A DNA stretch of 64,000 bases from Polyangiaceae bacterium (GTDB lineage Bacteria > Myxococcota_A > Polyangia > Polyangiales > Polyangiaceae), in NCBI GenBank assembly GCA_019637295.1, contig JAHBVX010000006.1:248001-312000 (forward strand), written 5' to 3'. Under the pieces are notes generated by a model. The model ran no database searches, was not told where the DNA came from, and worked only from the letters and a program-made list of their open reading frames with translations. The number at the start of each line of letters is the position of its first letter. Position 1 is the first letter of the stretch. Below are positions 55,635 to 64,000 of the stretch, piece after piece. Position numbers and translations under genes: made by a program.

Positions 55635-56165
55635 ATGCGAGATCTAGGTTGGGTGCTGGCGGCGGGGGCGGTGGTCGTGGGGGTCACGGTCTCCGCCACC
55701 GGCCCTACGCCGCCCCGCCCCGCGCTGACCATGGCGCACCCGAGCAGCACCGCCGAGCTGGTCGCACTCGAGGCCAAGGTCAGCAAGGACCCAGCAGACG
55801 CTGACGCGCTCGCCACCCTGGCCACGGAGTATCTCGGTCGCGGAGCGCCCGGCATCGCCGTGGCCGCCCTGGATCGCTCACCCGAGCCGGTCCGCCGGCG
55901 CGCGGCCGTGCTCGACCTCCGAGCCCGCGCCCTGACCGAGCTGGGGGCACCTCGCGCCGCCCTCGAGAGCCAGCGTCAAGCGCTGGAGGCATGCGCGTCC
56001 GAGCCGTGCGGCCGAGCGCTGTGGGGCCGGGGCGAGCGGCGCGCTCGATTTCTCGAGGAGATGGTCCGACTCGGGGTGGAGGACCCGGCGCGGGATCCGA
56101 ACGGTGCGCTGGCCGCGTATCGGCTCGCCATTCGCGAAGTTGGACTGGAGATGAACGCGCGATGA
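55635..56165 (+). CDS. TPR-like membrane-anchored protein
   Basis: ATG 55635 begins a hydrophobic anchor (LGWVLAAGAVVVGVTVSAT); the open frame extends upstream to 55563 without a clear ribosome-binding site. Residues ~45-170 are helical, with Ala-rich TPR-type pairs (DADALATLATEYLGRGAPGIAV, VLDLRARALTELGAPRAALE). 176 residues. Probably periplasmic or membrane-anchored. Its stop overlaps the protease gene start (ATGA). Confidence 0.55.
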   Translation: MRDLGWVLAAGAVVVGVTVSATGPTPPRPALTMAHPSSTAELVALEAKVSKDPADADALATLATEYLGRGAPGIAVAALDRSPEPVRRRAAVLDLRARALTELGAPRAALESQRQALEACASEPCGRALWGRGERRARFLEEMVRLGVEDPARDPNGALAAYRLAIREVGLEMNAR

Positions 56166-57007
56166 CGCGCACGGCCGCGTCGCTCGTACCGGTCGCGGCC
56201 GCGCTGGCCGCGCTGGCGAGCGTGTCGTGCGGCAGTCTCAAGCCCTTTCGCGTCGTCGATCGTCCGGAGCCCTCGCCGGCGTCGTTGCTCGATACACACA
56301 GCCGCGGCCTCCCGGACCTGCCCTTCGGTTTCGCACGGGAGGACGACTACGTCGTGCGAGTCGTTGCCGGCAGTGTCACCTGCTCGGGCACGTTGATCGA
56401 CGACGACCAAGTGCTCACCGCGCACCACTGCGTGAGCGAGCGCGATCACAACGGTGACTTCGTGGCGCAGACGGTGAGCCCGTCCAAGGTGCAGGTCGAG
56501 CTCGGCGGAGACTACCTGCCATGGGGTGAGGTCAGCGTGCGTGCGATCGTCGCGCCGCCCTGCGGGCACGCTGCGGGCATCGGGGACATCGCCGTGCTCG
56601 TGTTGTCGCGGAAGTTGATCGGTGTCGCGACGATCACCCCGCGTCTCGACGCCTCGGCGGACGTCGGCGAAGCGGTGGAGCCCGTGGGCTTCGGGCGCTG
56701 CGCGCTCTCGGACGACGGCGTCCGACGCAAGGAGCGCATCGGCGGCAAGGTCACGGACCTGCTGGAGAGTCGATTCCGGCTCACCGCCGCCATCTGTCCG
56801 GGGGACTCCGGGGGTCCCGCGCGCTCGGCTCGCGGCGACGTGGTCGGCGTGATCTCGCGAGCCGTCATGGATGGCAGCGAGCACACCACCGCGCGCGCCG
56901 AGTTCACTCGACTCGATCGCTGGCGCAGCGTCTTCTCTACGGCCAAGCTGATCGCCGCGGGCGCGAGCCCCTCGGAGCTGCCGCCGCTCGCGGGCTGCCC
57001 ACGCTGA
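56162..57007 (+). CDS. Trypsin-like serine protease lipoprotein
   Basis: ATG 56162 overlaps the upstream stop. Lipobox SVSC (lipid Cys23), then an S1-type domain with full triad: His89 in LTAHHCV, Asp142 in GDIAVLVL, Ser216 in CPGDSGGPA. Cys pairs consistent with a disulfide-bridged fold. 281 residues. Located on the outer side of the membrane. Coupling to the TPR-like protein suggests a partner or inhibitor role for that protein. Confidence 0.85.
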   Translation: MTRTAASLVPVAAALAALASVSCGSLKPFRVVDRPEPSPASLLDTHSRGLPDLPFGFAREDDYVVRVVAGSVTCSGTLIDDDQVLTAHHCVSERDHNGDFVAQTVSPSKVQVELGGDYLPWGEVSVRAIVAPPCGHAAGIGDIAVLVLSRKLIGVATITPRLDASADVGEAVEPVGFGRCALSDDGVRRKERIGGKVTDLLESRFRLTAAICPGDSGGPARSARGDVVGVISRAVMDGSEHTTARAEFTRLDRWRSVFSTAKLIAAGASPSELPPLAGCPR

Positions 57008-57088
57008 GGGCCGGAGCGAGTCCCGAGCGCCGCCCGCCGGAAAAGTGCTCCGCGCCGAGGGCTCGGCTACGATGGGTGTGACGGGTTC

Positions 57089-57733
57089 ATGCGCAAGGTC
57101 CTGCGGTTTTCGTTGTGGACGGTGATCATCCTGGCAGCGGTGGTGGCGCTCGCGCGCGCCACCGCCCTGCGCTGGTGGCGGGTGCCCGAGGGAGATCCGT
57201 ACTTGGAGGCGTCCGTCGCCCCGACCCTGCGGGGGGGTGATCTGGTGCTGCTCTGGCGGCTCACCAAGCCGAAGCCGGGCGATCTCGTGGTCTGCCCCGA
57301 GCCCGAGGCCCCGGAGCGCGTGGTGATTGCCCGGGTCGCCGCGGAGGGGGGAGACTCAATCGAGGTCACGGGCTCCGACATCACCCTGAACAATCGCCGG
57401 GCCGGCACGACGGAGGCGTGCAAACAGCAGAAGTTCACCGTCGCCCACCCGAGCACGGGAGCCGAGGTCGAGCAGACCTGCCAGATGGAAGTACTGCATG
57501 GGCGGGCGCACATGCGGGGGTCAGCCGCGGGCCACGGCGTGCAACCTGCGCAGGTGAACACCATCGTCGACCGCGGGAAGCTCTTCCTGGTGAGCGACAA
57601 TCGGCTCCTCACCTACGACTCGCGCGAGTTTGGTCAGGTCGAGGCCGAGAGCTGCACGGAGTTCGTGTTCTTCCGGCTCGTGAGCCGCGCCGGCTTCTTC
57701 GACGTCGAGAGCCGCATGGTCTACGTTCGGTAG
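57089..57733 (+). CDS. Signal peptidase I-like (S26) protein lacking catalytic Lys
   Basis: 214 residues with one N-terminal membrane helix. S26 boxes are recognisable: Ser42 in LEASVAPTLRGGD (nucleophile position), PGDLVVCPEP, RVVIARVAAEGGD and FLVSDNRLLTYDSREFG. In the third box the conserved general-base Lys (usually K-R-V) is Ala81. Two extra Cys residues occur at ~110-135. It may be inactive, use another base, or have a non-protease role. The fold assignment is firmer than the activity. Confidence 0.7.
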   Translation: MRKVLRFSLWTVIILAAVVALARATALRWWRVPEGDPYLEASVAPTLRGGDLVLLWRLTKPKPGDLVVCPEPEAPERVVIARVAAEGGDSIEVTGSDITLNNRRAGTTEACKQQKFTVAHPSTGAEVEQTCQMEVLHGRAHMRGSAAGHGVQPAQVNTIVDRGKLFLVSDNRLLTYDSREFGQVEAESCTEFVFFRLVSRAGFFDVESRMVYVR

Positions 57734-57797
57734 GCCAGGGGGGCCGCGATGTCGCCATTTCTCCCAAAGCGCGATAGGTTCGCCCGCGGAAGACACG

Positions 57798-58916
57798 ATG
57801 CTCAGCGGGGACATCCAGCTTGGAATCGTTTGCGGCGGCTGCGACGGCTACGCCCCCATGGGCACGGCGGCTTGTCCGCGCTGCGGGCGCAATCTGGCGC
57901 TGGGGCCGGCTCGTCCCAGCCTGCGCGCCCCCGCCCCGGCGCTGGTCGCGCCCCGGGACTTGGACGAGGAAACCGTCGCGTACGAGGACCCGGAGGGGCT
58001 GCCCCCCGACGTCGTCGCGGCGGCCGGGACGATCGGACGTTCACAAGAGCTGGAAATTGATCGAGTCTCTCGGGGTCCCGGCCCCCGGCGTGCGGACCTG
58101 GGCCCTGCTGGGCTCAGCGAGGAGGAATTGATGGATCAAGCAAGAAACTACGTTTGCGAGTCGTGCATGACCCCGGTGCCCAGCGGGCACAAGTTCTGCG
58201 GTCGCTGCGGGACTCCGGTGCCCGAGTACATCCTCCACCTGCAAACGAGCTTCTTCAGCGATCTTCAGGACCCGACCAAGGCGCGGCTGGTCCTGGTGCG
58301 CGCTCAAGACATGGAAGGCGTCTCGTTCCACCTGAACGCCGAGCAACACATCATTGGCAAGGACGGCGACCTGGATGGATTCGCAGACGATCCGTTCATC
58401 TCGCCCAAGCACGCCAACTTCCTGTATCGGTCGAACAAGCTGGTGGTGCGCGACGAGGGCTCGCTCAACGGCGTGTACGTCCGCGTCCGGGGCAGCGTCG
58501 ACTTGTCGCCCGGCGACTACTTCCTGACGGGCGAGCAGCTGTTCCGCCTCGACCCCACTCCTCGCGCGTCCGACGGTGCGGACTCGGAGGGCACGATGTT
58601 CTACTCTTCACCCAAGTATCCGAGCGCATTTCGGCTCAACCAGATCTTGGAGAGCGGTTCCCTCGGCATGACGGTGTGCGCGCGAGAGACTTCGCTCCAC
58701 ATTGGCCGGGAAGACGGTGACCTCAACTTCCCGGGCGACGTCTACATGTCCGCCAAACACTGCAGCGTGACCGAGCGAGACGGCAAGTTCACGCTCACGG
58801 ACCACGACAGCCGCAACGGAACCTACGTCCGCATCAAGGCCGAGCGCGAGCTGTCCCATGGGGACTACCTGTTCCTCGGCAAGAAGCTGCTGCGCGTCGA
58901 GGTCAACGTCAACTGA
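57798..58916 (+). CDS. Zinc-ribbon protein with two FHA domains
   Basis: 372 residues, ATG 57798. Two zinc ribbons: CGGCDGYAPMGTAACPRCGR (~12-31) and CESCMTPVPSGHKFCGRCG (~119-137). Two FHA domains follow: one around 180-250 (IIGKDGDLDGFADDPFISPKHANF, SLNGVYVRV) and one around 295-370 (LHIGREDGDLNFPGDVYMSAKHCSV, DSRNGTYVRI). FHA domains bind phosphothreonine, so this protein is a probable reader of Ser/Thr kinase signals. No catalytic domain. Converges with the regulator gene at 58920. Confidence 0.85.
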   Translation: MLSGDIQLGIVCGGCDGYAPMGTAACPRCGRNLALGPARPSLRAPAPALVAPRDLDEETVAYEDPEGLPPDVVAAAGTIGRSQELEIDRVSRGPGPRRADLGPAGLSEEELMDQARNYVCESCMTPVPSGHKFCGRCGTPVPEYILHLQTSFFSDLQDPTKARLVLVRAQDMEGVSFHLNAEQHIIGKDGDLDGFADDPFISPKHANFLYRSNKLVVRDEGSLNGVYVRVRGSVDLSPGDYFLTGEQLFRLDPTPRASDGADSEGTMFYSSPKYPSAFRLNQILESGSLGMTVCARETSLHIGREDGDLNFPGDVYMSAKHCSVTERDGKFTLTDHDSRNGTYVRIKAERELSHGDYLFLGKKLLRVEVNVN

Positions 58917-58919
58917 CGC

Positions 58920-59537
58920 TCACTTGCGCGATAGGCGCTCGCTGATGTCCATGGCACCCCGCGCGAGCTGCGCGAGGGTCTGAAGCAGCTGCTTCGGCAC
59001 TCGCGTCAGCAAGCGCTCGAGATCCACCGGGCCCGCCTGACCCGGGAGCAGCGTGTCGAACACCTCCCCGAACAGCTCGTACTTCCGCCCGAGCTCGTCC
59101 AGGCGGGAGCGCAGCACGCTCGCGTCCGGCCCCTTGGCGTCGCCCAGCAGCGACAGCGCCTTGGAGACCAGCTGGCGCTTGTCCCCCACGACGTTGCGAA
59201 GCCGGGTGATGTACGCGCCGATGATGACGTCCGGGTAAGCGCCCTTGAGCGCGAAGCGGTCGTGTCGGGCACCGGGCTCGCGCGTACGCTCGACGATGTG
59301 CGCCGCCTCCAGGGCACGTAGGTTCGAGAAGATGTTGCTCTTGGAGCGACCCAGCTCCTCGGACAGCTCGTCCATCGAGCGCGGACCACCCGCGAGGTAG
59401 AGCGCCGCGACGATCTGGCCACCCAGCCGCGTGATGCCCGGGAAGGACGCCGCGACCTCGCGACCGACACCCTCGAGCAAGGTCACCCGCGCCAGCTCGA
59501 CCGGACCAGGCTCCGTCTGGGCGCGCTTCGTCTTCAT
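58920..59537 (-). CDS. GbsR/MarR-type transcriptional regulator
   Basis: 205 residues. ATG 59537 overlaps the PcnB stop. The winged-helix region is typical of the GbsR/MarR group: ITRLGGQIVAALYLAGGPRSMDELSEELGRSKSNIFSNLRALEAAHIV, of which only parts are quoted here in order. A long helical C-terminus follows. Probably a dimeric DNA-binding protein. Co-translation with poly(A) polymerase is unusual. Target genes unknown. Confidence 0.75.
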   Translation of the reverse strand: MKTKRAQTEPGPVELARVTLLEGVGREVAASFPGITRLGGQIVAALYLAGGPRSMDELSEELGRSKSNIFSNLRALEAAHIVERTREPGARHDRFALKGAYPDVIIGAYITRLRNVVGDKRQLVSKALSLLGDAKGPDASVLRSRLDELGRKYELFGEVFDTLLPGQAGPVDLERLLTRVPKQLLQTLAQLARGAMDISERLSRK

Positions 59538-60931
59538 GCTTCCTCGGCCGTCCTCCGGCGCCGACGTCGGCGCCGCTTGGGACGAGCCGGCTCCGCTGCG
59601 CCCTGCGGGGGCGTGGTCTCCGGCTCCGGCGGCGCGGATTCGCGTTCGCCGCCCCGCGCGCGGCGCACCAAGCGCAGGAAGTCCGCCGAGACTGCGAACA
59701 GCGGCGTCTTGCCGAATCGTCCCACCCGACCGGACTCGAGACGTGGGAGCAAGGCGACCAAGCGCCGAACGGCGTCGGCGATCCGCCGAGGAACGTTGAG
59801 GCGATCGATCACGGGCTCCAAGAACTCGTGGGCTGCCGACACTCGATCACGCTCACCCGCACACGCTTCACGCATGGGCCCGTACAGCAGAGCCGTGAAG
59901 AGCACCACGTCATCCAAGGCCTCGTCACGCTCGGCGACCACGTCGTCCACCGCCGTGAGCAGTTGCCAGACCTCCTGAGCGCTGGCTTCGTCGTCCGAGA
60001 GGTAGGTGGCCAACTCGGGCAGGAGCACGTCGAGCACACCTGTCTCCCAGCACAACCACATGGAGCGATGCGCGGCACCGCCGCGCATCAGGCGCAACAG
60101 CTCCTCGAACAGCCGAGGACGCGCGGCCATCGCGAGCGAACCGCGACACTGGACGATGGCGTCGTACACCGGGGGCGCGATGCCGAAGTCGAGGCGTGCG
60201 CTGAACTTGATCGCCCGCAGGATCCGCACCGGGTCCTCCAGAAAGCGTACGGTAGGATCGCCGATGGTGTTGACGACACGCCCCTCGATGTCCGGCATGC
60301 CGCCGACCCAGTCGAGCACCCGACGCTTCTCCAGATCGTAGAACAGCGCGTTGATGGTGAAGTCCCGGCGCAGAGCGTCTTCGTCGGCACGACCGAACAC
60401 GTTGTCGTTGCGGATCAGCAGGCTGTCGCCCTCGCGTTCGTCCTCCGGGCGGGGGCTCTGTCGGAAGGTGGCCGTCTCGATGACCTTGCCGGCGCCGAAC
60501 AGGACATGCACCAGGCGGAAGCGGCGCCCGATGATACGGGAGTTGCGAAACAGCTGGCGCACGTCATCCGGGCGCGCGCTGGTGGCAACGTCGAAGTCCT
60601 TGGGGCGACGATCGACCAGTAGATCGCGCACGCAGCCACCGACGAGGTAGGCCTCGTACCCGTGACGCACCAGCCGGTGCACAACCTTCGCGGCGTCGGA
60701 GTCGATCCGCTCCTCGGAGAGCTCGACCTCGATCACCGCCGGCGCGGGCGCTGGCGCGAGCGAGACCGCAGGACCCGGCTCGTCGAGGGGGGCGTCGCTG
60801 ACGGTGTAGCGGATGGTGTCGTCGGAGTCGCGCGGTTCCTCGGGCTCGAAGCGCCGGCGACGGCGACGAGGGCGGGGCTCTTTTGGCGCGGCGCGGCCGG
60901 CTGTCGAGCGAGGCGACGGCGGGGAAGCCAT
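59534..60931 (-). CDS. pcnB: Poly(A) polymerase I / tRNA nucleotidyltransferase family (PcnB-like)
   Basis: 465 residues. Nucleotidyltransferase head with YLVGGCVRDLLVDRRPKDFDVATSA (the DxD in DFD), RIIGRRFRLVHVLFGAGKVIETATF, RRDFTINALFYD and RFLEDPVRILRAIKF. The RIIGRRFRLVHV...ATF block favours PcnB over CCA-adding enzymes. Both ends are unusually basic (RRRRRRFEPEE and RRRRRRRRTAEEA-like tails), which could bind RNA. Adds 3' poly(A) and thereby promotes RNA decay. In operon with a GbsR-like gene. Confidence 0.85.
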   Translation of the reverse strand: MASPPSPRSTAGRAAPKEPRPRRRRRRFEPEEPRDSDDTIRYTVSDAPLDEPGPAVSLAPAPAPAVIEVELSEERIDSDAAKVVHRLVRHGYEAYLVGGCVRDLLVDRRPKDFDVATSARPDDVRQLFRNSRIIGRRFRLVHVLFGAGKVIETATFRQSPRPEDEREGDSLLIRNDNVFGRADEDALRRDFTINALFYDLEKRRVLDWVGGMPDIEGRVVNTIGDPTVRFLEDPVRILRAIKFSARLDFGIAPPVYDAIVQCRGSLAMAARPRLFEELLRLMRGGAAHRSMWLCWETGVLDVLLPELATYLSDDEASAQEVWQLLTAVDDVVAERDEALDDVVLFTALLYGPMREACAGERDRVSAAHEFLEPVIDRLNVPRRIADAVRRLVALLPRLESGRVGRFGKTPLFAVSADFLRLVRRARGGERESAPPEPETTPPQGAAEPARPKRRRRRRRRTAEEA

Positions 60932-60989
60932 GGTTCAGGGGGAAAGCCGCGTGACGGAATGCCGCCACGTGGGAAAGCTGATCGTTCGT

Positions 60990-62888
60990 CTAGTCTACTC
61001 CCCGGCCCACCGCAACCGAGGGTGCAGCGCGGCGTGGCGCCGCGCCGGGCCGGACCGCGGCGCGAGGGCTCCGGGCCGGCTCCGCGCCCAGGCGGCGGAG
61101 GGCCGCGCAGAGCGTGGCGTCGCTGCAGGTGCCGAGGGCGCCGGCATGGGGCGGCCACGGGGGGCCGCCGATCGAGGTCGGGCGGCGCACGTCGGGGCCC
61201 GCCCAGGCCGCCAGGGCGCCGGGCAGGTTCAGCTCCCGTTCCCGCGGCGAACCGACCTGCAGGGGGAGCGTGGGGGTCAGGCCGTGCCCCTGCAGCGGGC
61301 TCCCATCCGGCAAGGAGAACACCATCGTGGTCAGGCGCAGCACACCCACTCCGGACAGATCGTCGAAGTACTCCTGAACGCACCCCTTGCCGAACGTCCG
61401 CGCGCCGATCACGCTGCCGCGTCGATAGGCCGAGAGACCGCCGGCGATCATCTCCGCCGCGCTCGCCGTGTAGCCATCCACCAGGGTCGCGACGGGCCCG
61501 GACCAGGTACCCTCCGGGGGTCTTGCGGCATGTTGGATCTCGATGCCGCCGCCCCGGCGGCGGAGCGGGAAGATGGGGACGCCAGGCAAGAACACCCCGA
61601 TTACCCCAGCCGCGCCGTCGATGGATCCTCCCCCGTTGCCGCGCAGGTCGAGGAGCAGCGCGCTGGGCTGTTGCCCCGAGCTGCGCCGCTCCGCGATCCA
61701 CGCCGCTAGCTCCTCGCCGGCGTCGTGCGGGACGTCGCGCAAGCCGACGACGACGACGGCCCCGGCAGCATACTTCACCGTCTCGATCTCGAAGGGAGCG
61801 CTCTTGGACTCGGTCGGCGCTGCCTCGTCGATGGGAACGCCCAGGGTGATGGACTCCGACTCGCCAGCTCGCAACACCACCACGTCGCGGACGGCCTCGC
61901 CTCCGACGGCCTCGAGGCGGGACAGTTGCTCGCCCTGCTCCACGCTCAGCCCCGCCGTCGCGATGCCCCCCACGGACAGGACGAGATCATTCACCGCCAG
62001 TGGCGGCGAAGCGTCGTCGAGCACGCGAATGCCAAGCGCCGTCCGCATCATGCGGCCCCAGAGGCGGGGCCCCACGTCCAGCGCCGCATCCACCGCGTAC
62101 AGCGACCACTCCTCGTCGAGCGGCGCCCACTGGCCATGCGCATCCACCGCGGGCACGTAGGCGCGCACCGCCGCGGCCAGCACGACCTGCTGCCAGTCCG
62201 AGAGCGCCAGGCGAGGGAGCAGGCGCTCGTCCAAGGCGGCGCGAGCCGCTGCAGCCTTGGGGAAGTGCCGCGCAAAGGCCTTCGCGCGGCCACCCACGTC
62301 GCGCGCCAGAGCGCGTCCGGGGCGAGTCACCGGGTCATCCTGGAACACGCTCGCGGAGGCCAGCTCGAACGCGGCGGCTGCCCCCCCCGGGTGCTCCGGC
62401 GCCGCGTCGTACACGACGCGCAGCGTCTCGACCCACTTCTGGAGCGGTCTGGCCACGCGCAGGGACGCCGCACACTCGCTCGAATCCCGGGGCGACGCCT
62501 CCAGCTCCGCGATCAGCTCCCGTGCGTGCTTGGCCAGCACGCCGCGCATGGGTGCGTCCGGCGCCGCCGCCCACAGTCCATGGGGGTCGAGCCAGCCGGC
62601 GGTCGCAGTGGCGAAGCCGCGCGCATCGGGACGAACGGCTGGAGTCGCGAGGCGCGCACGTGCCTCGGTGATGATCCGGCGCGCGTCCCGGCACGTGAGC
62701 ATGGCGGGGAGCCCCGTCGGCAGCTTCAGGGGGCGCACGGAGCAGTGCTCGCCGGCGCCGTAGTCGCTGACCGCGGGCGCGAGCTGCTCTCCGAGCTTGG
62801 CGAGCAGCGGCGGCCTCGAACGGCCGCTCTCGCTCGCGTTCGCGAGGAGCCCGAGGGCGAGGCCCAGGACCCGAGACACTTGCCGCAT
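60990..62888 (-). CDS. S41-family C-terminal-processing-type protease
   Basis: ATG 62888, signal peptide (VLGLALGLLANA); the upstream open frame lacks a signal and is rejected. 632 residues. A helical N-terminal region (~40-310) precedes a PDZ-like domain, and an S41 core has nucleophile Ser476 in DGYTASAAEMIAGG and base Lys501 in GARTFGKGCVQ. The 25-residue spacing equals that of the family. PDZ-like LVLSVGGIATAGLSVEQG. The Ala/Pro/Arg-rich C-terminus is extra. Acts in the periplasm on protein tails. Confidence 0.85.
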   Translation of the reverse strand: MRQVSRVLGLALGLLANASESGRSRPPLLAKLGEQLAPAVSDYGAGEHCSVRPLKLPTGLPAMLTCRDARRIITEARARLATPAVRPDARGFATATAGWLDPHGLWAAAPDAPMRGVLAKHARELIAELEASPRDSSECAASLRVARPLQKWVETLRVVYDAAPEHPGGAAAAFELASASVFQDDPVTRPGRALARDVGGRAKAFARHFPKAAAARAALDERLLPRLALSDWQQVVLAAAVRAYVPAVDAHGQWAPLDEEWSLYAVDAALDVGPRLWGRMMRTALGIRVLDDASPPLAVNDLVLSVGGIATAGLSVEQGEQLSRLEAVGGEAVRDVVVLRAGESESITLGVPIDEAAPTESKSAPFEIETVKYAAGAVVVVGLRDVPHDAGEELAAWIAERRSSGQQPSALLLDLRGNGGGSIDGAAGVIGVFLPGVPIFPLRRRGGGIEIQHAARPPEGTWSGPVATLVDGYTASAAEMIAGGLSAYRRGSVIGARTFGKGCVQEYFDDLSGVGVLRLTTMVFSLPDGSPLQGHGLTPTLPLQVGSPRERELNLPGALAAWAGPDVRRPTSIGGPPWPPHAGALGTCSDATLCAALRRLGAEPARSPRAAVRPGAAPRRAAPSVAVGRGVD

Positions 62889-62985
62889 CGCCGCCGAGGC
62901 TAGCTCGAAAGCTCCGGGCGGGCGATGTTCGTGACGAGCGCGGGTCGCTCCGAATGGTCTTGGTTCAGACCTCGCTGCCTGCGCT

Positions 62986-63504
62986 ATGGTTTGCCGCGTG
63001 TCCGCCGACGCCATCGTCCTGCTCGGGTGCCGCATCGAACCGCGGGGCGTCCCGTCGCCAGCGGCGCGGCGGCGCTCACGCACGGCGGCCCGCGCGTTTC
63101 ACCGCGGGGTCGCGGCGCGGGTGATCACCAGCGGCGGGCGCCGCTGGTTCGGTGTGGCGGAGGCGACCGCCCTACGCCACGAGCTGGTGCGCTTGGGCGT
63201 GCCCGACTCAGCGATCGAGGAAGAGCTCTGCAGTCTGTCGACCTGCGAGAATGCCCGCTACGCCGCCGAGGTATTGAGGCGCGTCGACCACGCGCGAGTC
63301 GTGGTCGTCACCTGCGACTGGCACCTGCCTCGGGCGCTCTCTTGCTTTCGCCGCGCCGGGCTTCGAGCCCGCGGAGAGCCAGCCTGGTCACCGCCCGTCG
63401 GCCTCGGTCGCAGCATCCGTCGCGCGGTGCGCGAGCGGGTGAGCCTCGCGCTCGATCAGCTGGGCACCTTCGGCCTGCGCTCGCGGGAGGATGCCGCGTG
63501 GTGA
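62986..63504 (+). CDS. DUF218 (SanA/YdcF/ElyC-type) protein
   Basis: ATG 62986, with GTG 62998 an alternative. 172 residues. Pattern DAIVLLGCRIEP...ARVITSGG...EATALRHELVRLGVPDSAIEEE...CENARYAAEVL...VVVTCDWHLPRALSCF is that of DUF218. ElyC and SanA affect envelope polymer synthesis in E. coli, but their reaction is unsettled. This version lacks the usual N-terminal membrane helix. Overlaps the lipoprotein gene (GTGA). Confidence 0.8.
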   Translation: MVCRVSADAIVLLGCRIEPRGVPSPAARRRSRTAARAFHRGVAARVITSGGRRWFGVAEATALRHELVRLGVPDSAIEEELCSLSTCENARYAAEVLRRVDHARVVVVTCDWHLPRALSCFRRAGLRARGEPAWSPPVGLGRSIRRAVRERVSLALDQLGTFGLRSREDAAW

Positions 63505-64000
63505 CGAGCAGGATCGCCCTCGGGCTGCTGGCGGTCGCCGTGGCATCGGGCTGCGACCGCGGTCAGGGCAGCCAGGCCACCCCCAGCGCGGCCCCCCCCA
63601 CTGCGTCAGCCGCGGTGACGTCGGACGCGCTGCTCGACGAGCGCATCCTGAGCGCGGAGCAGCGGCGGGTCACCGCTGACGTGCCCCACGAGGCGCTGTT
63701 CAGTCGAAACGTCGCCGTGCGACGGCGCGCCGTGGCGGCTCTCGCACGGATCGCCGATGGGCCCGCCCACGAGTCGCTGCTGAGCGCGCTGGCGGACGAA
63801 GAGCCATCCATCATCAGCTGGGCGGCGTACGGCCTGGGCTTCGCGTGTCGGGGGCAGGAGGAAGCGACCGTCGCCGCGCTGGTCTCGCGCGCTGCGTCGC
63901 TCGTGGAGCGCGACACGACGACCGCCGCTCCGCTCTCGGATCCGGTGGCCGCCATCGCCGACGCTTTGGGCCGCTGCGCCACGCAGACGTCCGAGGCAAC
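63501..64000 (+). CDS. HEAT-repeat lipoprotein, 5' part (3' end outside window)
   Basis: GTG 63501 overlaps the DUF218 stop. The frame stays open to the window edge (166 codons). Signal peptide with lipobox ASGC. Helical repeats follow: RNVAVRRRAVAALARIADG and DEEPSIISWAAYGLGFACRG, of the HEAT type. A related protein is encoded at 30281. Function unknown. Confidence 0.75.
   Translation, partial: MTSRIALGLLAVAVASGCDRGQGSQATPSAAPPTASAAVTSDALLDERILSAEQRRVTADVPHEALFSRNVAVRRRAVAALARIADGPAHESLLSALADEEPSIISWAAYGLGFACRGQEEATVAALVSRAASLVERDTTTAAPLSDPVAAIADALGRCATQTSEA

Overview
This is chromosomal DNA of a high-GC deltaproteobacterium of the myxobacterial type, most likely Polyangiales/Sorangiineae. 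The reasons are the very GC-rich coding bias, many small lipoproteins whose signal peptide is followed by Gly/Ser/Ala linkers and Cys-rich or 'DAG(T)D' ends, two proteins with a MYXO-CTERM-like tail (Cys motif, transmembrane helix, Arg cluster), a Ser/Thr protein kinase, a double-FHA protein, and tightly overlapping operons (ATGA, GTGA, TTGA junctions). I saw no rRNA, tRNA, insertion sequence, prophage or CRISPR array.

Layout. 1-6343: end of a VWA-type protein, a GH15 glucoamylase-like surface enzyme translationally coupled to a TauD-type dioxygenase and a class I amidotransferase, then two lipoproteins. 6388-8382: a divergent pair (short-chain dehydrogenase and diiron ferritin-like protein) around a perfect FNR/CRP-family box. 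8460-9841: a linker-only lipoprotein, a 416-base non-coding stretch with repeats, and a Cys-rich lipoprotein. 9897-18467: a GH13 amylase lipoprotein, MBL-like protein, FecR-like protein, lipase-like hydrolase, membrane protein and protein kinase. 18568-20960: KefF/KefC-type potassium efflux pair. 20982-26978: a five-gene minus-strand membrane-lipid operon (CDP-alcohol phosphotransferase, PAP2/Aur1-like enzyme, MMPL exporter, GtrA protein, metallophosphoesterase). 27160-35683: subtilase, C-type-lectin lipoprotein, DUF2891 protein, HEAT-repeat lipoprotein, LOG-family protein, PDZ protein and a fungalysin-like metalloprotease.

35860-39872 is the strongest candidate for an undescribed system: four coupled genes encoding a class I amidotransferase, an esterase, an ATP-grasp ligase and a circularly permuted ATP-grasp protein, behind a perfect inverted repeat. 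39928-49731: M28 peptidase, lipoproteins, a transglutaminase/VWA/membrane-protein operon, an NmrA-type oxidoreductase and a small envelope protein. 49819-57733: UDPGP-type nucleotidyltransferase, an SppA with a barrel-like N-terminal domain, an ABC-like protein without Walker A, ProB, a trypsin-like lipoprotein and a signal-peptidase-like protein lacking the general-base lysine. 57798-64000: zinc-ribbon/FHA protein, PcnB with a GbsR-like regulator, S41 protease, DUF218 protein and a truncated HEAT-repeat lipoprotein.

Themes are envelope biology (lipoproteins, proteases, lipid synthesis and export), extracellular starch breakdown, and regulation by phosphorylation. All functions are read from sequence motifs without database searches. 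Start codons were chosen from ribosome-binding sites, gene overlaps and signal peptides.
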